10,460 nt of DNA from Parachlorella kessleri (taxonomy: Eukaryota > Chlorophyta > Trebouxiophyceae > Chlorellales > Chlorellaceae). The DNA is taken from contig BBXU01000222.1 in assembly GCA_001598975.1 (NCBI GenBank), positions 1-10,460 of the forward strand. Direction: 5' to 3'. The position numbers and the translations under genes were made by a program. The stretch's first letter is position 1. Each line of letters starts with the position of its first letter. Shown here one piece after another: positions 1 to 9,300 of the stretch. The notes beneath the pieces are model-generated. The model had not been told where the DNA came from. It ran no database searches and worked only from the letters and a program-made list of their open reading frames with translations.

Positions 1-2789
1 GCTTCTTCCCCATTCCTCCTTTCAAAGCTGCTCATGTCCCCAGCCCAAATTTCCCAGGCAGCCCTTTGCGTATGACGCATGCCTAAACCCAACCTGCCAG
101 GCCGGGTGTCAGGGAAGCAGCTGGCACCCAGGACAACGCCCCTCCAGGGTTTGCCTACCGTCTATGCTCTGATCCCAGGCAAAGTGGGTGTGCCCAAAGA
201 TATGGATGTCTGGCTGCAGCTGCCGCACACGACGCCCCAGAGGCAGGGAGCCCACTGCCTTGGGTAGGTGGGGATAATACAGGAACCGTTTCTCTGGCAG
301 CAGGGCCTGCAGGGGGCAGGGGAAAAGGGAAGGAAAAACAAAGAAAAAGTGACGCAATGATCAAATCGGCTTTGTAAGGGTCTGAACGTGTACCCGCACA
401 ATTTGCTATGTGTGGCTGTGGCTGGTTGCCAGATCTCTTAGCCTGCACAGAAGACCAATCAATATGGCTCCCAAGATTCGGGCTCCCCGACTGTTGCCCT
501 GTCTTGGAGTCCAAGCATGCATCCGACTCCCGCTGAGCCCTTGCCATGCACAGGTTGACACAGATAAGGATAGCTTAGGTTGTGCCCAGGCATGGGCTGC
601 TCAGGCACACGGGCCTGCACACCAACCCACCTGAGAGGGCAGAAAGTGTGAGAAGGAGATGACATCGTACTGGGCTCGGTCTGCTAGTAGCTGCTGCCAG
701 GCTTCTGAGTCATTCTGGGCATCAAACCAGTCTGCCAAGCCCTGGCTCCCTAACCTGTCGTCATTGCCTGTGCCAAGGCAAGGAACCAAACCTTTTCCGG
801 CTGATTGGTCCACATGTCACTCCAAACATGCATGTTTGGAAACAAAGCCACAGGCACACGCACATACACACCGCGGAATGCGTTGGGAGGTCCTGTGCAC
901 AGAGAACAACTTAATTACGTAAAGTGCTAAACAGCCTCCACAACTCGTTCAGACGGCCTGAAGGAGTAGCTGCTCGCCTGACAGCCCAGGCGGCCAGCGG
1001 CACGCGATGTAGTCAGCGGTAGCCAGCTTGGGCGTAGCAGGCATGTCGGGCATGTCAGGCTCCTGGTCAAACGATGCGTGATGCCAGCTTAGGAGCGGCA
1101 CCACCCACCGATGCCTGCACATGGCCACTCAGGTCATGTCTGAGGGAGACACCACCAGACTCATGGTCCTGATGGGGGGTCTCTACCCACGAATGGCAAG
1201 CGTGCTGTACCTGGTCCCCAGGGATGACATAAGACAAAAGTGGTGCACCTAGGCCAACTAGCTCCAACAAATCAAGCTGCTTTGCCTGCCAAATTCAGGG
1301 TTAAGCGTGATGATGGATCACAAGACAGCAGTCACTGGGGAATTCGAAGTGCCAGCGCTACATGTCGTGCAGGCAAGATCTGTCATTACGCCGCTGCTCT
1401 CCCATTCAAGAAGGAAATCGCACGTGACAGGACGGGGTCAGACAACCGTTTGGCGGGTGCCAGCTGCGCCAAAATAGCAAACAAAATCGGAAAGGAGAGA
1501 CCGGCTGCAACCACGAAGTCCGGATACATCAGTGTATGCGCAGAAGGTCGGAAGGAATATACCCATTCACCTGCCGATGCGCAGGGGTTGTGTATGCACT
1601 CCCAGCCTTGAACACAGTTCCAGCACCAGCTCCAGCTTCTGCAGAGAGTCTTCCACGCCCACATCACCACGGCGAAGCCACAGCTCGTGGTTCCCAGGAG
1701 TGAAGAACACCCACCCAAACTTGCCTGCCAAGGCGCTGAGGGCCTGCAACAGCAAGATCGACCTGAACTTTCGGGTCGTGAAGTCCTTATTGGCATGTTG
1801 GGAGGTCACGCATTCCAATCAGCATTCAGGCAAGACTCAGGCACATTCTGCACCCAGCCCTGTCAGTCCAGCTTAACCCTTTTAGTACGAGTACGAAGGC
1901 GCTATATATAGTTGCTGAAAGTGTTTGGGGTCGCCACGGGCCGTCCGGGCACCAACTGTGGATGGGAGCATGCGAGGCCCAATGGGCACAGCCATGGCTC
2001 TCAACCTGACCTCCTATAGCTTGTGAAGGGCCGTGCTGAGTTTGGTGGGAAGGTGTGGCGTTTTGGGGCTAGTAGCAGCCAGAAAACACAGCCCTACCGA
2101 TACAGGATCGGTCAGATTAAATCCGTCAGGGTTAACTCACTCCCTGTTCGCACTACCTGCCACCCATACTAATAACTATCACTCTGCTAGGCTGGCTGGA
2201 GTCCGGCTAGCAAAGCTGCTGGTGGAGGTTGCTGCACCCCAGACTGCCATCGCAGCAGCCAGGGTCAAATTCAGGGGGCATTTCAGCAAGCACCACAACA
2301 AACGACTTGCCTCTTCCAGGAGGCCTAGGTCGTCAGACACATCGCCGGCCACGATGAGGGCATCATGCCTGCAAAGGAGAACGGGGAGGTGGAGGCTTCA
2401 AGGTGCGTGGCAGCTTGGGACGATTGCTTCACCTTTGCCTGCTTCATTTGGCCATCGGGCCTGTAGAGGAAGCTTGGCGGAGGAGCCGAGGCTGCCCACC
2501 TGTGCTGTGTGGCACTAAGCTCCTTGCACCACTGCATGTTACGGGCATAGTCGGCGTGCACATCTGTCGCTGCATAGACCCGGCAGCAATACTGCTGGCT
2601 GCTGCTGAAGCTTTTGCTGCTGGCATCGCCTTCAGCAGGTATACCCGCAGCCAGGCCTGCTGCTATCGTCTGCAGTGTATTGCGCCTAGTTGGGTGCCTT
2701 GTGGAGGCCAGCTGTCGCTGTGGAATGGTGGGCCTTGTCGGCCCTTGCGCTGTTGGGGACGTCCCAACTGCTGTGTAGGCCAGCTCCAT
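1..2789 (-). CDS. Calcineurin-like metallophosphoesterase, multi-exon, 3' end outside window
   Basis: This encodes a predicted soluble two-metal phosphoesterase (Metallophos family, plant/algal uncharacterised branch); its substrate is unknown. Minus-strand exons: 2789-2500, 2368-2311, 1743-1571, 1114-978, 767-631, 306-159 and 82 to beyond 1. All join in phase, giving at least 341 residues. Metal-ligand motifs appear in order: DVHADY near residue 76, GDVSDD near 105, PGNHELW near 132, SWHHASFD near 183, FSHFLPSQ near 258 and GHTHFAWD near 303. PEKRFLYYPHLPKAVGS before GHTH is typical of this branch. ATG 2789 is the first ATG after an in-frame TAA at 2822-2820. The first 70 residues are rich in Ser, Thr, Ala and Arg with few acidic residues, so an organelle transit peptide is possible but unproven. 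Donors at 2310 (GCAAGT) and 977 (GCGAGC) would make GC-AG introns. An alternative fourth junction uses GT at 954 and an acceptor before 741. The last exon reads GMRHTQ where relatives have G(I/V)RYVQ and then diverges, so its exact end is doubtful. Confidence 0.88.
307..630 (-). other. Phosphoesterase intron between FSHFLPSQ and the GHTH exon
   Basis: The donor is GTGGGT directly after SHFLPSQ and the acceptor is CCCCTGCAG before ALLPEKRFLYYP. The join is phase 0 and reproduces the conserved run from the SHF motif to PEKR. No other feature is recognised in it. Confidence 0.8.
768..977 (-). other. Phosphoesterase intron, probable second GC-AG intron
   Basis: The preferred donor is TCAG followed by GCGAGC, the GC form of the GTGAGC donor seen elsewhere in the window. 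The preferred acceptor is the pyrimidine-rich CCTTGCCTTGGCACAG. The join reads PPGLS-GNDDRLGSQGLADWF in phase. The competing model reads six codons beyond GLSG to a GTCTGA donor at 954 and uses the weak acceptor GGGAGCCAG before 741, giving GEQLLLQA-GLADWF. Both keep the frame. The GC model has the stronger acceptor. The intron holds a perfect 20-base palindrome. Confidence 0.55.
821..840. repeat. Perfect 20-base palindrome without spacer
   Basis: TCCAAACATG is followed immediately by its exact reverse complement CATGTTTGGA. The symmetry stops at 820/841. It lies in an intron of the phosphoesterase gene, about 70 bases inside from the 3' splice site. It could be a dimeric-factor binding site or a chance palindrome; nothing else marks its function. 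Confidence 0.9.
1115..1570 (-). other. Phosphoesterase intron between the GNHE and SWHHASFD exons
   Basis: The donor GTGAAT follows the GNHE exon at 1571 and the acceptor CATGTGCAG precedes 1114. The junction codon is Arg (phase 2) and the reading continues RHRWVVPLLSWHH, as expected for the family. The open frames inside do not resemble any protein I know and begin mostly at non-ATG codons. Nothing else is seen. Confidence 0.75.
1744..2310 (-). other. Phosphoesterase intron with GC donor (GC-AG intron)
   Basis: The exon encoding GDVSDDLGLLEE ends at AG followed by GCAAGT, the full donor consensus except C for T at position 2. The intron ends in TTGCTGTTGCAG directly before the exon starting ALSALAGKFGWVFF. 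The join is phase 0 and restores the family's spacing between the GDVSDD and GNHE motifs. No GT donor nearby gives a sensible join. The intron contains the palindrome CTATATATAG but no recognisable gene. Confidence 0.75.
1902..1911. promoter_or_regulatory. TATA-like palindrome CTATATATAG
   Basis: This is a perfect 10-base TATA-type sequence that reads the same on both strands. It lies inside the GC-AG intron of the phosphoesterase, about 160 bases before the GNHE exon in that gene's sense. It matches a TATA box by sequence, but no coding region suited to either direction follows it, so it may have no promoter role. Confidence 0.25.
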
Positions 2790-3285
2790 GCGCCTGACAC
2801 CAGGCACGAGGCGTACAAGTTAAGTGTCAAACCAGAGGATCCAGTAACTGAGAATCTTACACGACGGCCTTGCTAGAGAGCCACCATCATGAGATCAGCG
2901 CGTGGTTGGGGGCTGGTGATACTCTCGTAAGGCTTAAGAAAGCAAAAGCACGACTTCAGGTGTCCTTGAGAAGACGGCCGATGCCAGAGGGACATGTCCG
3001 AGCTTGGACTGAACCCCATTAAGTCTAGCTACCAAGTGCTTCTTGCATGCCCCTTTGCGTGTCCCGTTTCCAAGAGGGGTGGTCTACGTAATGTTAGTAG
3101 CCTCATGACTGCACCATGGGACCTTCGTTGCAGCCCCAAGCATGTTCAAACAGGATATAGCATTTAGAAACCTCCTCGTAAGCTCAATCGATGCATGAGA
3201 TACCAAAAACAGCCTTGGTGGACAGAGGAGTGAAACCATGACCTTGTTATCCTTAGAAAGCAGTCCAGCTTGAATATTTTAAGTC
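2790..3285. promoter_or_regulatory. Intergenic region between divergent genes, putative bidirectional promoter
   Basis: About 500 bases separate the proposed start codons of the minus-strand phosphoesterase and the plus-strand channel gene. No convincing coding segment is seen on either strand. An AT-rich ATATTTTAAG at 3274-3283 lies directly before the proposed channel ATG, too close to act as its TATA box unless the true first exon differs. No clear TATA, CCAAT or initiator arrangement can be named for either direction. Promoter function follows from position only, and 5' UTRs must occupy part of it. Confidence 0.5.
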
Positions 3286-3305
3286 ATGGGGTGGATAGAC
3301 GACTG
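3286..3305 (+). CDS. Tentative first coding exon of the OSCA/CSC1-like gene
   Basis: The conserved N-terminal exon at 3427 has no ATG of its own. It begins after a strong pyrimidine-rich acceptor (3401-3426, ending TTGTGCAG) and needs two bases from an upstream exon. ATG 3286 followed by a GTGGGT donor at 3306 supplies exactly that phase. The junction then reads MGWIDDC-VVGESSCYDTQKT. The same donor hexamer occurs at 7061. Other upstream ATGs (3117, 3236) give poorer donors or the wrong phase. The call rests on phase and donor match only; a more distant first exon remains possible. Confidence 0.35.
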
Positions 3306-6300
3306 GTGGGTCTTCAAGGGTCTGCAGCACAGCCACAGCTTGCATCCTCCCCATACGTTCCCATACCTCCCTTATCTTATCGACCCATGCCTTGCGAGGT
3401 CTTCTCCCCCCTTCCCCCTTGTGCAGTGTGGTAGGAGAGAGTTCCTGCTATGACACACAGAAGACCGGCAAGAACATCCTCACTGGGCTAATCATTGACG
3501 TTATCATTGGCGCTTTGTGCCTCCTGGGCTTTGTGGTGTGGCGTGGACGCTTCAAGATATACTACGGTAGACTTGTGCTGCCCAATGTCAGGTCCCGGCC
3601 GCCGCCCATGCAGCTGGGAGGACACAGGCAGCTATGGTGAGACTCAGACTCTCAGAGCTCGACTCCTGCATCCCTTGTTGCATGTCTTGAGGGTCACGGC
3701 AACGGTGATACACTTGGAAGCCCTCAAGGTTATTCCGCCACCGCCCAGCCTGCTGTTGCAGTTCAGGACAGACCCCACTGCGTGGTAGGCTACATTGGGT
3801 GGCTTTGCTGGGCCTGTCACACAGCCAATGCCTCTGCGGCAGCTGTAACTGGCTCACCCTAGCCACGCCTGTACACCAAGGTGTGGCTATCATCACGTTC
3901 CTTGTGTCGCAGGTCCTGGCTTGTCCCTGTCTTCCATGTTCGGGACGCCGAGCTTTTAAAAACCGCAGGCTTAGATGCCTTGGTAGGTGGACTGCGCCTT
4001 TCTTGAGGAACAAAGTACACCTCACCTCAAGAGGGTGTACATCTGTTGTTACCAAAGGGATATTTTTCTGTTGTTACTGAGCGGCTGTGAGGGCTGGGAG
4101 GGGTTTGCATGTTTGGATCAAGTGGGTGTTGTGTATATGGCCAGGTTTGTGCTCGATTGTTAGTCTGTTATGCTCTCACGTTCTGTGCCTAATCAATGAG
4201 GCTACTACAAAGCGTGGGCTTGATGTTGGCAGCGCTTACACGGTTAGGTGGCCAGTCTGCTGAGACAGGCAGGGTCCTGGAAGTGCAAGTGTGCCTGACC
4301 TGGAAGCGCCTCCCATGGTCTTGCCCTTCTGCAGATGTCTATTCGGGTGATCCGCTTTGGTCTCCTGATGCTCCTGCCCATGACAATCCTGGGGATTGGT
4401 GTCGTGCTCCCAGTCAACTTCACAGGGGGCTACTACACAGTAGAGACCAGCGGGGCAACCCCTACCGAAGGCAGCGGGGTGAACGTGACTGACGGCTCCC
4501 CAAACAGCACAGACTACCTGACTTCCCAGTTCCTGCGCATGACGATGAGCAACATACCGCCCAGGAGCCCCCTGCTATGGTGCGGCTGGCTGCTTCTAGG
4601 GTCTCCCCACCAGCATGCTGGGTACAAGTTTGCTGGCGCAGCCGCAGCATGGAATGCGCAGGGAGGCTGCAAGCAAAATGTTCTAGAGGGTGTGCTGCTG
4701 GCATTACTCAGACAGTTCTTCAAGATTCCCTTATCTGCCCGCAGGATCCATTTCGTGTTTGTGTATATCTTTGTGGCCTGGACCTGTCAACTACTGGTGC
4801 AGTATAGTAAGGTAAGCTGCATGGCAGGGTGGTGGTCTACTATTCTGCTTGGCTTTACAAGCGCACGGCCATTGACACAGGCATGCGCTGAGCGTAAGTT
4901 CTTGGCTCCCGGTGGAAGGCATAATGCTGTACTCAGATTGCCTCCTTGAGGGGGAGGTGCGTGTGCCATCGCAACTCTGCGCAAGTGCCATTGTGTCATA
5001 GTTCATCTTCCTGCTGCTGGCAGGAGTATGTGGCACTAAGGCAGGTGAGCGCTGTGCAAGGCACCCGAGCCGCTGCCAAGGCCCTTCCTTCCTCACGGGG
5101 CTCCTCTGGAACTGGGGCCCACAAAGCAGCAGGCAGTGGCCAGGTGCAGCGGCCGGAGGGTGTCTCCAATGCTTTCCGTGCCAGCCCGAACGCAGAGCTG
5201 CGACATCGTAAGCCTGGCAGCAGGAGTAGTCCGGTGCCTGGCGGCGGCAATGGCCACTTGGCGCCGCCGCCGCAGCTGAGCCAACAAGGGGTCGGTGGGA
5301 AGTCGCGATTCAGCCCGTCCTGGCAGCCGGCTAGGCTGGGAACAGCAGCAGGAGCAGCAGGTGACCCGGGGGGCACTGGTCCCCAGCCTGTCAACGGTGG
5401 GAAGGCAGTTGCTGCACAGCAGCAGCCGCAACGTACTTCGGAGGCAGGGGCCGAGGTGCCCGTCGAGACCGTCCTGGATGGGGTGAGGGTGACTTTGTCA
5501 GAGGACAGCTATGAACTCTCGCCCGTGGTTGCTTCTCCCGGCGTGACTATGGTGGGTGCCACGCCTGTTGGCCCGGAGGCAGCACCGCTGGAACAGGCGC
5601 TGGCGCACCAGCCACAGCAGGCACAGCAAGCGCAGCCAGGGCCTTCCCTGACCAACGGCCGCGACCCCGCCGCCTCGGCGCCTGCTGTGCCCACCCCCAG
5701 CGCGCACAGCACGCACACCGTGCACAGCAGCGTCGCCGCAGGGTCCCCTGCCTACAGCAGGAGCAGCAGCCCGCAGCGGGCAGGCACCACAAGGGTCACG
5801 GTGGCACCCATGTCAAGAGTCTCAGCAGCAGGGGGGTCCGTAGGCGGCAGCCACACCAGCGGCAAAGCCGTGAGCTGGGCCAGTCCTGAGGAGACCCAGC
5901 GGCTGGCAGCTGAGCTGTTCCATGATGGAGCAGCAGCAGGGGCTGGCAGCCAGCAGCAGCGGCCGCGGCGGCAGTCGACGAGCGAGAGTGATGAGGAGGG
6001 GTGGCAGGCGGAGGCGCTGAGGCCGGGGCGCTACACAGTGTTGGTCATGGACGAGGGGCTCCAGCGCTTCAGGATGAGGTGATTGCTTCACCCCTGCGCA
6101 GCCTAACTCTTGCTGGCCAAAGGGATGTACAGCCGTTGTGCGGGGAAGCCGTGCAGCTTGTTCTCCAGGTGGAAGAGGCAGTCAGTCCTCTATGCCAGCA
6201 GATGTCTATCAATGTCAACAACTGACAAGTTGTAGATTGGGCTCCGTTCTCAATCCCTGGGGTTCACGTTTGTGACATGTGCCTGCGGCTCAATTATTGG

Positions 6301-9300
6301 TTAAGAAAATAGCCTGAGATCCAAAGCATCTTGCTGGTTCCCTCTGCTGTGCAGCCCCGACAGCCACTTTGGCTTCATCCGGTCGGCGCTGCCTTCCTTC
6401 AGCAGGAAGCGGGTTGACCCCAAGTCCGAGAAAGCTAGCACCCTCGCTGATGGTGAGGCGGGCAATGTATGTCTCTGCCTTCCACACATGCCACAGAAAT
6501 GAGTATGGCCATGCTGGGAGGGGTGGAGATGGGGGCAGGGTTTCTGTCTTATCAAGTGGCTTTTGTTAGTGGAGGCCCTCGCTTGCCGCCTTGCCAGCCT
6601 TGCACCGGGGTACACATGCATACCTTGCGAGGTGCGAGGAATCTGTGAATGCGTCAGGCATCTCCCCGCCACCACACCATGCTGCACTGCTGGCATTGTG
6701 CACCATAGAGTCAGCGCTGGGGCCCCCTGGTGGCCCTGCAGTGATCTCCCTTGCTGTGCCTACCTCTGGCTAGTGAGCATCATTGGTGCTGCACCGGCAG
6801 CACATATTGGCCAGATGTGTGGGTGCTGCTCCATGCGCAGCCATCGTTGTGCTGAAGCAGTGGGGAGCTGCACTGCAACGCTTGCTGCAGACGTGGCGGA
6901 CAAGGCCTGGCTCCATCGGCGGGAGAAGTCTGAGCGCACCGAGCATAAGCGGCGGCAGGCGTGGGCAGAGATCAACTACCGCATGAACGTGGCGGGAGAG
7001 ACCCTGTCCACACTTTTTGGGGACGACCTCTGCAGCATCATCCCCGTGTATCCCACCAAGGTGGGTGGGCATTACAGTTGGGAAGTCCACAGCACTTAGA
7101 TGGCTGGATCATGGGTGGAGCAGGGGAGGCAAGGAGTTTTGCAATGTGTATCCAGCTGGCGGGACCTATACCTGCAGTTATGTGTTATCTTGAGGAGTAT
7201 GCACTGCTATGGGGATGCCGCCGTCGCCGCTGCTACTGCTGCGCTCAGAAGGCTTCATTGCATGTGCAGGCAGTGGACGAGTTGCAGGCAGCCCTATACA
7301 ACAAGGAGCGCTGCCGCGACCGACTCCTCTACCAGCTTGCCAAGGTTGAAGCTGACCTGGCGGCCGCAGCGGCAGCCACGGATGGCAGCACAGCTGACAC
7401 CGGCAAGCAGGACGATGGACTGCACTATCAGGCGGAGCCTCATGTGCAGCAGCAGCAGCAGCTGCTGCAGCAGAAAGGGGAGAGTGAGGGGCAGCAGCCT
7501 GTCAGGCAGGACCTTGAGACGGGCCTGGAGCCTGCTGGGCCCGAACAGCCTGCTGGGCCCGAACAGCCTGCTGGGCTTGAGGAGTTGCCGTCTGTGATCC
7601 AAGAGGGGGCCCGGGAGGAGGAGCAGCAAGCTCAGGTCAAGGCGGCGGCGGCGGCGGCAGCTGCACAGGCAGCTGCCGCACCGCCGCTCGCGGGGGCAGC
7701 AGCGGATGGCAGCGGCGGGCCGCTGGAGCCGGCTGCACAGGGCGGTGGCAGCGGTGGGGTCACGGTCACCCGCCTGCTGTCGTCGCACCAGCAGCAGCAC
7801 AAGGCGGCGCAGAGGCTGCAGCGCCGGGCGGGGAAGCTGAAGGGACGCCTGGAGAAGGCCGAGGGCGACGTGGAAGCTGCCCGGCAGGCGGTGGAAGGCA
7901 TGAGGAGGGAGGTGCTGGAGGGCCCACCCTGCCCCAGCTTCTTTGTAACCTTCAGGTAATCCAGGGGGCGATGCCTGACGGGTGTGTTGCCCAGGTTCGC
8001 TTGGGGATGGATGCCTTGAGCCTTGCTGGCACCCTCCTGGTGATTGTTGTGTGGACGGCAATTCAAGGTGGTTGCTCCCCACCAACTGCCCTACTGTTTG
8101 CTCTACTGGCTGCAGGACCCAGCAGGCCGCCATGCTGGCCTCCCAGCTGAACCTCAACCCTGTGCAGGAGCGGCTGTTCTGGGTGCAACCCGCCCCGGAG
8201 CCCGACAACGTGAACTGGCCGACGCTGCAGCGGGGGTACGCACTGCTGAGCTTGTGTCGCGCCATGGGCTTCCTTCCTTGAAGAAGATGTGAAATGCCCA
8301 AAGCTGCAGCGTAGCTTATGCTCGTGGTGCCCCAAGCGCCCTTACTTCCGTCATAGGAGGGCTGTGTAAGCTGTCAGGTGCTAGGTCGGGTGTAGGGCCA
8401 CTGTGCTCCCTGTGCTAGGGTCCGCTGTGCTGTGCTGTGCTGTGCTGCGCTACCCTGGCTGGGCCTTTGGCAGCATGGATCACAGGGGGGGGAACGTGGA
8501 AGGTGCAGCAACCACGCTGGGAGGGTTTTGTCAAACTTGTCATGCAGGTTGCGTACACTTTGCTGGGAGGCAATGCAGTTCAGGCAGCTGTGCTCTGGCC
8601 TGCAACTGCCGCGGCCGCCGCAGGTGCAGGCTTTCCATCTATGGAACAGTGTAAGCATTAGATTAAGCCGTGTGGCAATTAAGACATATGTACGCGAGGG
8701 GTGACTGATTGCTTGCTCCCATGTAGGTGGTGGAATCGGACCCTGAGGATGCCTGTGGTGGCTATCTTCATCATCATCATCATGCTGTTCCCCATTGGCG
8801 CCTTCTCAGGTGCGCATTCCAGTCTCCCTCCTTCCTTCCTTCCCTCCCTCCTCCCTTCCTTCCTTCCCCCCTGCGGTTGAAAACCCTTATTCGTCAAACG
8901 CTTGGCACTGTGTCTTTGGCAAGCCACAGAAATGTTGTCAGACAGGGTGCAGGCATTTACAGTCAGCTGTGCACCACGCTTTGCCCTGCTGGGGCCGAGT
9001 TGACCTGGGCTCATTTTCGCCACGTGGGGTGCAGGCATCGGCAGCCAGCTGTCCACCACGCTGTGCCCTGCTGGGTCCAGTAGCACCCTGGATGCATCCT
9101 CCTCCTGGTTCTGCAGCGACAACTGGTGGGCTTCCCTCTTCAGAAATGTGAGCTGCCACACACGCGCTGCTGATGGAGGCGCAGGAGGCGTTATTGTTGA
9201 TGCCACCTTGTTGGCGTTGCTGGGGTGGAACTGCTTAGCAGGGGAGCGGGGCCGCGTGCATTGTCCATGCACTACGCTCTCATGTAGTACTCAGCGTGCC

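Noticed and set aside
1240..1611. 123-codon plus-strand open frame
   Set aside because: It lies over a phosphoesterase intron and the end of the GNHE exon in antisense; no motif or ATG context supports it.
2033..2518. 161-codon plus-strand open frame
   Set aside because: It begins at GTG, overlaps the DVH and GDVSDD exons of the minus-strand phosphoesterase, and resembles no known protein.
2403..2876. 157-codon plus-strand open frame
   Set aside because: It is antisense to the first phosphoesterase exon and is Cys/Leu-rich without family resemblance.
4946..5023. Upstream extension of the long channel exon
   Set aside because: The frame is open from 4946, but a good acceptor (CTGCTGGCAG) ends at 5023 and the upstream residues lack family resemblance. 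The conserved TM2 exon ends at a GTAAGC donor at 4812 and joins directly to EYVALRQ.
6301..6696. 131-codon minus-strand open frame with an HGHTHF string
   Set aside because: The GHTH-like string recalls the phosphoesterase motif, but the surrounding residues do not match the family and the frame lies within a channel intron. It is probably chance.
7294..8301. 335-codon minus-strand open frame
   Set aside because: It is the antisense of the GC-rich, triplet-repeated channel exon and runs on across two channel splice sites. Its product is Leu/Arg/Ser-rich with no recognisable domain, while the plus strand there carries conserved family motifs.
8423..8872. Microsatellites as possible CRISPR or mobile-element traces
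   Set aside because: The units are 4-5 bases with no spacers, terminal inverted repeats or transposase-like coding sequence; they are ordinary intronic simple repeats.
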